From Quercus robur (taxonomy: Eukaryota; Streptophyta; Magnoliopsida; Fagales; Fagaceae), in the NCBI RefSeq assembly GCF_932294415.1, contig NC_065536.1:2542001-2606000 (forward strand): DNA of 64,000 nucleotides. Reading direction: 5' to 3'. Within the stretch, counting starts at the first letter, position 1. Every line of letters starts with the position of its first letter. Shown piece after piece: positions 1-10,679 of the stretch. Made by a program: the position numbers and the translations under genes. Below the pieces are notes generated by a model, which did no database searches, was not told where the DNA came from, and saw only the letters and a program-made list of their open reading frames with translations.

Positions 1-14
1 TCACCATTTCATAC

Positions 15-3000
15 CTCAATGGGCACTCCGAGTTCCTCTCCCAAAGCACGCATCTTTGCCAGACCAGTCTGGTAGTTTGGACCACCTCTTCGAACATAGA
101 TGTGCATTCTTGCTGCTTTTAATTTGGACTCCTATCACACACAAAGGGAGAGAATTAATTGTTGAAAAAACAAACTAACACTTTTAGGATAAATTCAACC
201 TAAACACACCTTCTCTTTAAGGGCTCGAATTATCCCATTGAATGTAGCAGCAACATCAGTGAAGTTAGCAATACCCCCTCCAATAAGAAGGGCTCTCTTA
301 CGACCATCAGGGTCTGCAGTAGCACACTGCAAAACCATAAAGCATAAATTGTTGTACAATGTAGACATTGAAAGAAGTTGAAGTTCCAAAAGAAGCCAAA
401 AATAATGTAATCTCTTACATCAATAACAACTCTTGCATATTGCAACACCTCGTCCTCATTTGGAGCTCCACTATACTCTGCATAGTTACCAAGCTCCTGT
501 GCATAACCCAAATCGCCAACCTAGTTGAAAACAAAGGAAAAATAAGTCACAGAAGCCCCCACAGCTTCCAACAGTCACTGTTAAAAAGTGCCACATCACT
601 AAAACTTTTTTCTTTTGTTGGAAAGTTGCACACACACCCATTGGGTCTCAAAACCCAAGACCTCATGCTCCAACCTATCATTATGGAAGGAGGAAGTGTC
701 ATTTGAGCTAGAGCTCATTGACAGCTAAAACCTTTCAGCAGAGATGAGATTATGACAAGAATGGTAGGTGCACTATAGGGAATGATATTGGGGGACTCAC
801 AGTGTCAGCATATATAACACTAGCACCACCTCCAGCGACCATTGTCCAGATGCGTCCTTTTGGGTTCAACACAGTGAATTTCAAAGATGAACTCGTCTGC
901 AATGTTAACAAAAAGAATATGATTTATTCATTCCTTCCATTCTGTTGAAAGGCAGAGAGACTTGATGAGTACTAAATATGAACATGAGATGGACACATGA
1001 ATGCAATTACCTTTTCATCCAAGGAGTAAATGAAACTTTCTGTAGGGTTCAGGACTCTTCCAAAAGGCAGCGGAAACTCGATGTTACCCCACCTGAATGT
1101 ATAAAAATACGTCCACAAGACAACACACATTGCAAAATTGATGGTTCCAAGGTCAATTAATAATTTCTTGAAAAACAAACATAAAAAAAGGCATACTTCT
1201 TAAAGTTCTTAAATGCAGCAGTGTCATCCAATTCTCCCCTCATATCCAAGGGATATGGCTCCCCATTCACCAGTGTAAACGGATTCATCTCTATGAAACT
1301 GAAGTCAAGATCTATGAGAAGAAAATAAAACAGTTAGAATTGAAAAACATCACTTTTAAGAATATTTCCCAAAAAAGTGCAAGTGATGACCAAAAGTGAA
1401 AACAAAAACGAAGAAAGCTCTCTTTTTTCATAACAGAAATTATCATTCAACTTTTATACAGAATAAGATACTACTAAAATTGAAATTAGTTTCTATCCAT
1501 TAAGATGCCAAAGTAAGACAGCATATAAATTTGAACAAATAAAGTTTGATGAAGTCATAAATCAGAAGTCATGTTATTTCTCAAGTTCCATAAATGTGGA
1601 AGACTGCAAGCAGTTTTCTATCTTTAAGCATTTCGTACCTTGAAACACTTTAAACACGCCAATTATGTAGTCGCCAATTTTCCCCCGAACCTAAGTAAAA
1701 TAAAAGTAGAGTCAGTGCATGGCAGAGACAACAAGAAAGCAATACTAAAAGAAAACAAAACTAATCATTAAAAAAAACTGTACTGAAAAACTATAATTAT
1801 GAGAAACTTGAAAATCAGGGAGATTTCATAGGATCTAAGTGCATTAAATGTGTCAGCAGGGTGTGTAGATGGAGGTTCATTGAAGTTAAACAGCTTAGTG
1901 ACTTCTCAGATTACTCATCATCTGAGATCAACTTTCACAAAATTTTGTGGAAATTATCACATCTGGAACATGAAATGATATATTAGAAAACTATACCTAA
2001 ACTCACCTCCAAAGGAAGTGTAGCTATCAATGGAGCACAAGCCTCCAGTGTGATAGGCTTTTCAGTTGGAAGGAAGATAGTTTTAACCTGTACAAATCAA
2101 ATACGTCGTCGCTATTTTGACATATAAACACACCAATCATAGAAGAGATAAAAGAGAACTACAAGATGAACGGTGTGTCAATACTTTATCCCAGTTCTCT
2201 TCAATTTCAATACCCCCACATTCCGAAAAGCTAATGGTGCATCCAAGCCTGTCAGAGACTATAGAGAGGTAATATTCTTGGTCATGGGGAACAAAGGGCT
2301 CAACAATGAATGTAGTTATCGGTGACTTGCAACCGCCCATCTCAACCTAAAGAAGATCCAATACCCACATCATCAGATTAATAATCACACAAAAATAATA
2401 ATCAGAACAATACAGCAGATATGTCTTGCCCATCACCTCAACACCAAGGCGAGCTTTCACAAACTCAGCAACTTGAGCTAAATCCAAGTTCAGCGCCACC
2501 AAGCCACTCTTTCCACGCTTCCCAAACAACATGTCGGGCTTGACTACCAATCTGGTGGACGAAAGCCATGGCTCTTGGTTTGTTAATTCAGCAAAGTCTG
2601 TTGCTTCCGTCACCTAAACAATAAACATGTTCATTTCTTACACAACCTTTTACCAACATATATTCTTCTTTATATTTAATATCAGCTTAATCAAATATTT
2701 ACAACAAAATACCAACACAATATAAATCACACACATTTTAATATCACAAAGGACAACCTAAATTCAAAACGCAGTTTTTATTATTATTATTATTGGTAAG
2801 TAACACACACATCCAGTGGATTTTAAACCCACAACCACACACTCCACTTTACTCTTTTAGGGCAGAGCTCAATGTCTATTCCTTAGCCTGTGCATTTCTT
2901 GAAGTAATCACATACTGGCAAACACATAAAATTGAAAATCTTTGAAATGAATACAATAAATTCAATGTTATAATACAAAATATGTTTAGTATCATTGAAA

Positions 3001-4566
3001 TTGAGTATCACATTCATACATACACACCAAAAATTGAGTATCATTGAAATTGATATCATAAATTCAACGTGATACGCAATAATAACATACCAAGGACTAA
3101 TGCTTAGCCCACGTTTTTTTTCCTGAGGAATGATATAACTACATACTATACATACAAACACATTGAGTAGCCTCGGATTGAATCTCATTACTTCAAATGG
3201 TAGATAATAAAGTATATTATTTAGCCCATGTTTACTCCAAAAATACCACATACATAAGTTACATACACATACATACATACATCGTTTAACAGAGCTAGAC
3301 CAACAACACGAAAAACCCACAACCACACACTCCACTTTACTCTTTTAGGGCAGAGCTCAATGTCTATTCCTTAGCCTGTGCATTTCTTGAAGTAATCACA
3401 TACTGGCAAACACATAAAATTGAAAATCTTTGAAATGAATACAATAAATTCAATGTTATAATACAAAATATGTTTAGTATCATTGAAATTGAGTATCACA
3501 TTCATACATACACACCAAAAATTGAGTATCATTGAAATTGATATCATAAATTCAACGTGATACGCAATAATAACATACCAAGGACTAATGCTTAGCCCAC
3601 GTTTTTTTTCCTGAGGAATGATATAACTACATACTATACATACAAACACATTGAGTAGCCTCGGATTGAATCTCATTACTTCAAATGGTAGATAATAAAG
3701 TATATTATTTAGCCCATGTTTACTCCAAAAATACCACATACATAAGTTACATACACATACATACATACATCGTTTAACAGAGCTAGACCAACAACACGAA
3801 CATCAAAAACTTACCTTTCTACAAACTTCTCACTCAACATTCTCCAAATTTTGACTTTAACAGTTCAAATTCAATGATTTCAAATCTAAATTTTCTCCGT
3901 GCGCACGCGCACACACACATATTATATATGAATACATACAAAATCTCCTCAAACCTCGACTTCCAAGTCATACATGTTATAACAAAAATCGAATTCTCAT
4001 CCCTGATCAAGTTTTTTGCAAAGCTGAATTTCACAACACGTGATTTGCAGATTCAAAATTCAGTGAGCTCAAATTCAAGTAAAATTAAACAATCGATCAT
4101 TTTATCAATGGCAATCAAAAGCAAACCTTCTAGAACAGTTAATTTATCACTTAATAATCAATCATTTCACAAATGCTATAAGCTCAGTGGAGCTGAAAAT
4201 TCGAACCTTTTTAGTTCAGCGAATCGAGAAGATTCTAGAAACTTCTAGAGTTAACGAGTTCGATTCTTTCGAATCGAATGCAAAATGCTTTTTTTTTTCC
4301 ACATGCTATAAACAGAGCAAAATCGAAAGCTAAATAGAGCGAACTCTAGGAGGTTCTAGAAGTATCAGATCGGAGGTAAATTATGAAAAAGAAAAGCATA
4401 AGGATTATTGATTGAGCAAAATTGAAAGCTATAGAAATATCGAGAAGGTTCTAGAAGGTTGTGGAACCTGAGCAGAGTGGATCTGGAGGTCGATATTGGC
4501 GAGACGTTTGAGGTGCTCCTTCACGAGGCGTTTCGAGTCGTACTCTCTGATCTTCTTCCTAGCCAT
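15..4566 (-). CDS. ACLA: ATP-citrate lyase subunit A (ACLA), 3' end off the window
   Basis: Makes the A half of plant cytosolic ATP-citrate lyase, which with ACLB splits citrate to acetyl-CoA and oxaloacetate for sterols, wax and malonyl-CoA. Eleven exons join in frame with GT-AG borders: 4468-4566, 2437-2613, 2185-2346, 2007-2087, 1639-1690, 1197-1311, 1011-1092, 801-896, 419-520, 210-326 and 15-131. They total 1200 nt or 400 codons; the family is about 423 aa, so only the last short exon is missing. The protein starts [17 protein letters not shown]-grasp/succinyl-CoA-synthetase-like motifs include [28 protein letters not shown] and, near the end, [17 protein letters not shown]. The ATG at 4564-4566 is the conserved family start. 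No internal stop was seen, so the gene looks functional. Intron 1 (2614-4467) is large and repeat-filled; a SINE sits in the intron between 520 and 801. Confidence 0.96.
611..724 (-). mobile_element. tRNA-type SINE in an ACLA intron
   Basis: On the minus strand the element opens with AGCTCTAGCTCAAATG, resembling a Pol III A box region, and carries a degenerate B-box region around GGTCTTGGGTTTTGAGACC, followed by a GTGTGTGTG tract. Imperfect ~11-bp direct repeats flank it: ctaaaactttt at 599-609 and ctaaaaccttt at 725-735. It lies wholly within the intron between 520 and 801, so it does not touch coding sequence. Related pieces occur near 2785-2880 and 7775-7880. Confidence 0.6.
2825..3312. 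repeat. 488-bp tandem duplication, copy 1 (ACLA intron 1)
   Basis: Starts at aaacccacaaccacac and runs to the next occurrence of the same words at 3313. Every stretch I compared with 3313-3800 was identical, and the minus-strand open frames at 2883 and 3371 translate to the same residues over their shared length. It includes a partial minus-strand SINE (to about 2880) and cataca microsatellite runs. It lies inside intron 1, so it should not alter the ACLA protein. Confidence 0.95.
3313..3800. repeat. 488-bp tandem duplication, copy 2 (ACLA intron 1)
   Basis: Second head-to-tail copy of 2825-3312, directly abutting it and ending at acaacacgaa (3791-3800), after which unique intron sequence resumes. 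The diverged relative of this region at 7.8-8.4 kb has only one copy, so the doubling probably came later. Confidence 0.95.
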
Positions 4567-6084
4567 TTTTTTTTATTTTTTTGCAGAAGAAGAATATCTG
4601 TGAGAGAAATATAAAAATATTGCTCTGTTTTTGAGAGAGAGAAAAGAGATAGAGATGGAAGAATTGAGTTGGATGGGAAGTAGGTGGTTATTGGTTAATT
4701 GGTTGGGTTGGTGGCAAGAAAAACACAATTGTTATTGAAGGATGACCATAAATTTACAATCAATTTTTTATTTTGAGTTTAATGTAATTTTTTAATTTTA
4801 ATTTATTTATTATTAGTGAAGTTATGTGTGAAGGGATTTTCAAGAAATTAGAATTTAGGAATTTGAAATGAAGTAAATTACTGAGTTTAGTGTGTGTTAA
4901 TTTTTAGGAAAAAATGTATCAATCATGCGTTATATATATTTAAATAGAAAGTGTGCTATTTTTTTTAATTTAATAAATAATTAATTTTTATTTAAAATCA
5001 ATAATTACTTATATCATTAAGCTAAAATACCTATTAGTTTTTAGTATAAGCGATTTTTATTTGACAACAAAATATTTTACAAGTGTTTTTTTTTTTTTTT
5101 TTAAAGAAACAAACACATGGTTCTAACACAAAAATACACTATAAAAAAAAAAAAAAAAAATCATGATTACTAAAAGAATATAAATTTGGTGGCTCAACTT
5201 TTATAACTTACCATTTACATTTTTTACTATCATAACAATATCAATATGCTCAATTTGTAATCCTCCATCCATTTAAAGTGGCATTGTTTATCATTTTCTT
5301 TTTTATGTTATGTTCAAAATGAAATTATTTTTGTGTAATTTAACAACAAGATTTTAATAAATGGGAAAATTTTCATTGTTAATACCCAATGGTACATTTT
5401 AAATATAATCAATAGAATAATTTATAAATTATCCAAAACTTAAATGGTGTAAACAATATGGTATCTCTTTTTAATAATTAAGGCATTTTGTCAGTGATTC
5501 TAACACAAATGAGATAATGGTGAGAGAGAAAATAGAGGGACAATAGTTGATAATTTCAAGAGTAAATTTGGGTGTAGGATCGTTGATAATAATAACGAAA
5601 TGTAGCTGGAGTAAATATGCATTGTAATTCATAATATATATTTTTTCTTAGGTATATATAAACATTTCATTAAAAAATAAAAGAAAACAAGAAACAATTT
5701 ATAAATGGAGAGAATCAAACCATTCTCCATTGTGTGACCTTAGGAAAAGAAAAATAGAGATGGGAATCATTCCCCGAGCTCAAACAAAAGAGCCCATTTG
5801 ATAATGTTATGGGCAATAAATTGGTTATCCTAAAAGTATGGTTTACAAACCACTCATCAAAAGAATCCAAAATTAACAAAATTTCTTATGTAATATGTTT
5901 AATCACCTAATGAGGATGGTAAGAAAGTTTATGTTGTGGAAGTTTAAAAAGGAACTTGCATGGAAATTTTAATTTGTAGATTATCCAAATCTACTCTAGG
6001 TTTAATAGCATGCTTACATAAGCTTTAACAATACATTTTATATAATAAAGAAGCATAATAAGCTTAACAAATAAAAATGAAAAA

Positions 6085-6115
<31 letters not shown>

Positions 6116-7237
6116 TAATATTGATGTATAAGGTGCCTAATCTTTAAGGTTAATATGGAGAAAGCATAAAATATTGAGGAAAACGATGAACATAAGCATC
6201 TTCATTGTAACATCCGCCCTCATAACATTTTTTTAAGTGATCTATTTCTGAATTTAGATTAAGAAAGCTTTTTATTTTTTTAAGGAAGAAAGCATTTTTT
6301 ATTATTATTATAAAGGTGTTGATTTCTGTAATTAAAAAGATGGCCGGTTTGACTTTTGCAACAAAATATTAAGATGGGACAAAGATTTAGACCCATTATC
6401 ATCTGTTAGAACACTTGATGTAAGCCAAACTAAATATAATAATCTCATATTAATTGCTATGTATCAAATTAAATGATAGGAAAGCATTTGAAAGTGACAA
6501 TAAATTTAATGACACAAAATGTTTAATTTTTTCTCAGGGGCAAGACTTCCGTCTAATGTATAAACATAACACGAAAGCAGGAATGAGGCTAATTTTGTAC
6601 ATGTATAGTGCTCCTATAAGGCTAGTGCTCACTCAAATGCATAGAACACAAACCTAACCATTTTTTTTTTCATAAATTCAAGATTTAAATTTAGCATTTT
6701 TTTATATATATATTTTTTCAATTAATATTCCCAAGAAACAAATTATTCCATCAAAGGATATTGTCATCATTATGAGAAAGAGTATGGGAAATTTAGAGAT
6801 GAGATAATATCTTATACGCCTAACCCATACAAAACTTTTGCTTTGGAGATAAGGTTTTTTTTTTTTTTTGGCGCTGAATCGGTAGGTATGGTTAGTTGAA
6901 AGAAAGTAGGTAGCATGCGCTTCAAGCATTGCATAACCATGTTGCCCGCACACCCATCATGTCGAGAGAGTGACTTCTCTTTTCTTTTTCTTTTTCTTGT
7001 TGTCCTTTTTCTCCCATTGAAAATGACTGATTTAATTAATTTTTAAGATTTGTATGAAATAGCATCTGTGCTTATATTAAGTTCTAAATCTGACACCACA
7101 ATTTCTATTGAAAAATTCCCATACTCTTTCACAAACCCACGTGCTTGGAACACACCACATGTACATAGCACAAAAAATGATTTGGTAAAAAAGTTAGGTA
7201 AATTATTCGTAGCAGTCAGTGCATAGTAGTATAAAGA
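4567..7237. other. ACLA upstream region and AT-rich spacer
   Basis: ACLA transcribes leftward, so its promoter and leader lie just right of 4566; a purine-rich gagagaga stretch (4590-4655 on plus) is probable 5' UTR. The remainder is AT-rich with T and A runs at 5084-5102 and 5143-5160 and an (AT)n microsatellite at about 6092-6117. Open frames here are short, AT-driven and match nothing I recognise. No gene is supported. Confidence 0.6.
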
Positions 7238-7374
7238 GTAAATTTTGCACATTCAATTTCAAAAACTATCCACATTAGTCTATGTAAATTTGTATAAATT
7301 TGATTATTGCTAAGGTAACCATGTAAATATACATAATTATTATTCACATGCAAATCTATTTTTTAATAGATCTT

Positions 7375-7451
<77 letters not shown>

Positions 7452-7690
7452 TGAGAAAATTAAAAAAAAAAAAAACTTGATAAAGATATTATATTAATAA
7501 ATGCAGTATAAAATAGATAATATGATATATGAGCTTTTGAGAAGTGGTTATATCAAATAAAAAAAATAAATTATTATGTTAAAATAGACAAAAAAAAGAT
7601 TTGCATGAGTTTATGCAAATGCTCTAATAGGCCAGTAATTGAAGTAAAAAAAAAAAAAAAAAAACAATACAATCCTATTGTTCACCATCA
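7238..7690. repeat. Dispersed ~430-bp repeat, copy A
   Basis: Begins gtaaattttgc.cattc and shares long near-identical blocks with 17757-18181, including ttgtataaatttgatt, the paired words atgcaaatctattttt and ggtttatgcaaatgctc, and the ending aatcct.ttgttca. A (TA)n(GA)n microsatellite at about 7381-7447 is expanded here relative to copy B. No coding capacity is seen. It is probably a non-autonomous transposon or a fragment of one; terminal inverted repeats were not recognised. Confidence 0.85.
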
Positions 7691-8951
7691 AAATACCAAC
7701 ACAATTTAAATCACACACATTTTCATATCACAAAGGCCAACCTAAATTCAAAACACATAATTTTTTTTTTTTTTTTTAATTGGTAACACACACAATGGAT
7801 CTTAAACCCATGACCGTACTCTCCACTTTACTCTTTTAAGAGGACAGGACGAGGTGCCATTTAAGGTTGAGCTCAATGTCTGTTCCTTAGCCTTTGGTTT
7901 TCTTGAAGTAATCACACGCCGACGAACACATAAAATTGAAATCTTTGAAATAAATACAATAAATTCAATGTTATAAATTATAATACACCAAAAAAAAAAA
8001 ATACCAAATATATTGCTTAGCCTATGTTTTTTTCCTGAAGAATCACATACATACATACATACATAGACAAAAAACTGAGTGTGATTGAAATTGAACATCA
8101 TAACTTCAATGTTGATACATAATAACATACCGGGACTAGTGCTTAGCCCATGTTTTTCCTGAGGAATGATATAACCACATACATATATAGATAGAAACGC
8201 GGAAAATTGAGTAGCATCGAATTGAATCTCATCAATTCAACATAGTAAATAATAAAAACACCAAGTATATTGCTTAGCTTTTGTTTACTCTGAAAATACC
8301 ACATACATACGTACATACATAAGTTACATGCACATATATTTACACATAGATAATTGACTGAATTTGCATCTTTTAGCCAAATTCACAGCTGAACCGACAA
8401 CGCGAATATCAAAAAAAAAAATTTACTTTTCTACAAACTTCTCACACGACATTCTCCGAATTTTCACTAAATATTGAATTTAGCGGTTCAAATTCAATGA
8501 TTTCAAATCAAAGTTAATTATTTTCTTTTATCTCCATACGTACAGAGACTACACAGCTACACACTCGCACACAAACACACTATACATACATACATACATA
8601 CATATGAAATTTCCTCAAAATCGAATTCTCGACACTAATCAAGTGTGTTGCAAGGCTACATTTTACATCAAGAAATTCACAGATTCAAAATTCAGTGAGG
8701 TCAAATTCAAAGTAAAATTAATCAACCAATCACTTTATCAATGGCAATCACAAGCAAACCTTCTAGAACAGTCAATTTATTAATTAACCAATCATTTTTA
8801 TTGCGTTTTCCAAAGCTAAAACTTTTGATCACACAATATTTCACAAATGCTAAGCTCAGTGGAGCTGAAAATTCGAACTTTTTAGTTCAGCGAATCGAAA
8901 AGATTCTAGAAACTTCTAGAGTTAACGAGTGCAATTCTTTCGAATCAAAGT
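7690..8951. repeat. Diverged duplicate of ACLA intron-1 sequence
   Basis: Collinear with 2706-4278 of ACLA intron 1 but with one copy of the 488-bp unit instead of two. Shared landmarks include accaacacaat..aaatcacacacatttt (7690 and 2709), the SINE remnant, ttcaatgttataa, ggaatgatataac.acatac, and atggcaatca.aagcaaacc (8741 and 4109). Homology stops before the places where exons 1 and 2 would lie, so no ACLA coding sequence was copied. Substitutions and indels are scattered, so this copy is much older than the tandem doubling. Confidence 0.9.
7775..7880 (-). mobile_element. SINE remnant, same family as 611-724
   Basis: On the minus strand GAGCTCAACCTTAAATGGCACC leads to GGTCATGGGTTTAAGATCC (degenerate B box) and GTGTGTGTTACC, then an A-rich tract. 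It sits inside the ACLA-intron duplicate, and the corresponding remnant in the gene is at about 2785-2880, so the insertion predates the duplication. Confidence 0.5.
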
Positions 8952-10026
8952 AGCCTCGCAACAATATGTCTGCCTACAATTTATCACGAAGAACATAAGA
9001 TTCTAATGTAAAAATTACAAGATGCATAAAACAAGCTATTCCCAATAGAAATTCCGTAACAGAAACAAATATAAGACAGACAAGGTGTTCGCATGAGAAA
9101 GTAAAGGGACTAGTTATGTGAACTTTTTGATACTAGCATGATATTTTCTTCTTCCTTTGATTTAAGTTTACAAACCGGCTGGTTTAAACCCACACAAAAA
9201 AGTCCATGTACACCCGCATACTGAGAAAGTTAAAATTGGAAGAACATTTAAATTATTTAGAATACTTCAAGGCCATTTTACACATAACTAGTAGACAATA
9301 GTTCTCGAAATTTTAGAGATGTGACTTTCAGACTGGTCAGCATCTAAAATCCTGAGTTAAACAGGTAAGATAAATTTAAAATATAGTTCAACAGGATCTC
9401 AGACACTTCAATTTCTTACAGGGACAATCCTCCATACCTGTGGCTTCAACTAAATTCAAACTAATTACTAGTAAGACAAGCGACCGAGCTATACTGGAAG
9501 TATACAAGGGAGTCCTCCCAAGAATTATATACAAATATAGCCAATGAAATCTACAAAAGGAGGTGATATGTTAAAAAAATTATGCAAATGACTCCTTACA
9601 GTGGCCTCTAGAGATGATCTTGATTATTAAAATATGACCAGAATCTCAAACACGGAAAGCAACAAATCCAATATACAAAAACCGTTAGGCATTCGAGTAC
9701 AATTTACAATTAAGATATTTCAGGCATATAATGAATTCTGTAGTGATTCTAGTGAAGAATGATATCACTTCAAATTTGACTTGATTAAGCCGTATCAAAT
9801 TAACGAAATATTAGGCATTAGTACAACTTACAATTATGAACATTTCAGGCATATGTATGACAGAGAAATAGATAAAGAATACATAGGAACAAAATAAGTG
9901 AAATGCAAATTCCACATCACCTCGAATTGGACTCCACTGAGCCTCATCCAAATTCATGGAGTGGGAATACAATTACATGAACCCCTTTTCCTCAAAAGTT
10001 CATAGAAGCATAATATAAAAAGATAC
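8952..10026. other. Spacer, no gene recognised
   Basis: Ordinary AT-rich sequence between the intron-1 duplicate and an exon-like block. Frames are frequently closed and I recognise no repeat family. A minus-strand stretch at about 9905-9965 stays open next to the exon-like block at 10027-10134, but I could not link the two convincingly. Confidence 0.4.
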
Positions 10027-10134
10027 CATCCACTCCCATTCAACTCCAGTTTGCATGAAACCTACAGAGTCTGTTTCAGAACTGGGATCAATTCCCAATC
10101 CAGATGGTGCCTTTTGGAATATAACTGCAACGAT
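10027..10134 (-). pseudogene. Isolated exon-like block, protein unknown
   Basis: On the minus strand a strong acceptor (TTGCTTACAG) precedes exactly 36 open codons that end at a donor reading GTATCTTTTT. The translation starts IVAVIFQKAPSGLGIDP and ends GVEWEWM, and it looks protein-like rather than random. I do not recognise the family. The Copia element lies immediately upstream on this strand, so the exon may belong to a gene interrupted or truncated by that insertion. It could also be chance. Confidence 0.35.
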
Positions 10135-10237
10135 CTGTAAGCAAGAGCAGAACACGTAAAATAGTTAGATTGGGAATTTGGAAGCAAAACTACCCAGCAT
10201 AGGATGACATGAGTTTCAACCTAACAGAAAACAGAGT

Positions 10238-10679
10238 GTAACAAACACAGTGAAGCTAGAGAGAAAGAGAGAGAGAAAGAGAATCAAGTTTAGAAGCTCT
10301 GAGAATTTCTGAAATTAAATCCAACAAACAGTTACAGAAAGATTATATATAGCCTAAAGAACTAAGAAAATAATCTAACCACCTCTAAACCACTTCATAA
10401 TTACACGGATCAACTTCACACCATCTGATCATTACAACAAACCAGTGATCATCACCTTACACATGTTAATACAAATAAACTAACTACACTACAACATCAA
10501 AGCTACATGTAAACTGATTATATATTTACAGAAAGCTACAGGTCGTATTTGTAGCTGAGGCAATTGTCGTTTAATGACAAAACACAAGAATACTCTGCCC
10601 CAATGCTCTGCCTCTCTGCCTCTCTGCCTATTCTGATATCTCATCTTGATATACTTTCATTTACCTTCAAACTTTGACA
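10238..10679 (-). mobile_element. 3' LTR of truncated Copia element
   Basis: On the minus strand the block begins TGTCAAAG directly after a polypurine tract (TTGAGGGGGAA, about 10680-10690) and can end at TTTGTTACA (10238), giving TGT...ACA ends and about 442 bp. It contains a TATA-like region (TATATATAATC) and a CT-rich stretch. No second LTR was found at the other end, since the element is truncated there. The end at 10238 is inferred from the terminal ACA only. Confidence 0.6.

Noticed and set aside
2883..3766. Two long minus-strand open frames with identical protein ([14 protein letters not shown]...)
   Set aside because: They lie in ACLA intron 1, come from the tandem duplication, and are low-complexity Cys/Tyr/Phe-rich translations of cataca repeats.
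3874..4248. Plus-strand open frame, with a relative at 8741-8953
   Set aside because: Intron-1 sequence and its old duplicate; the frame is not kept between the two copies.
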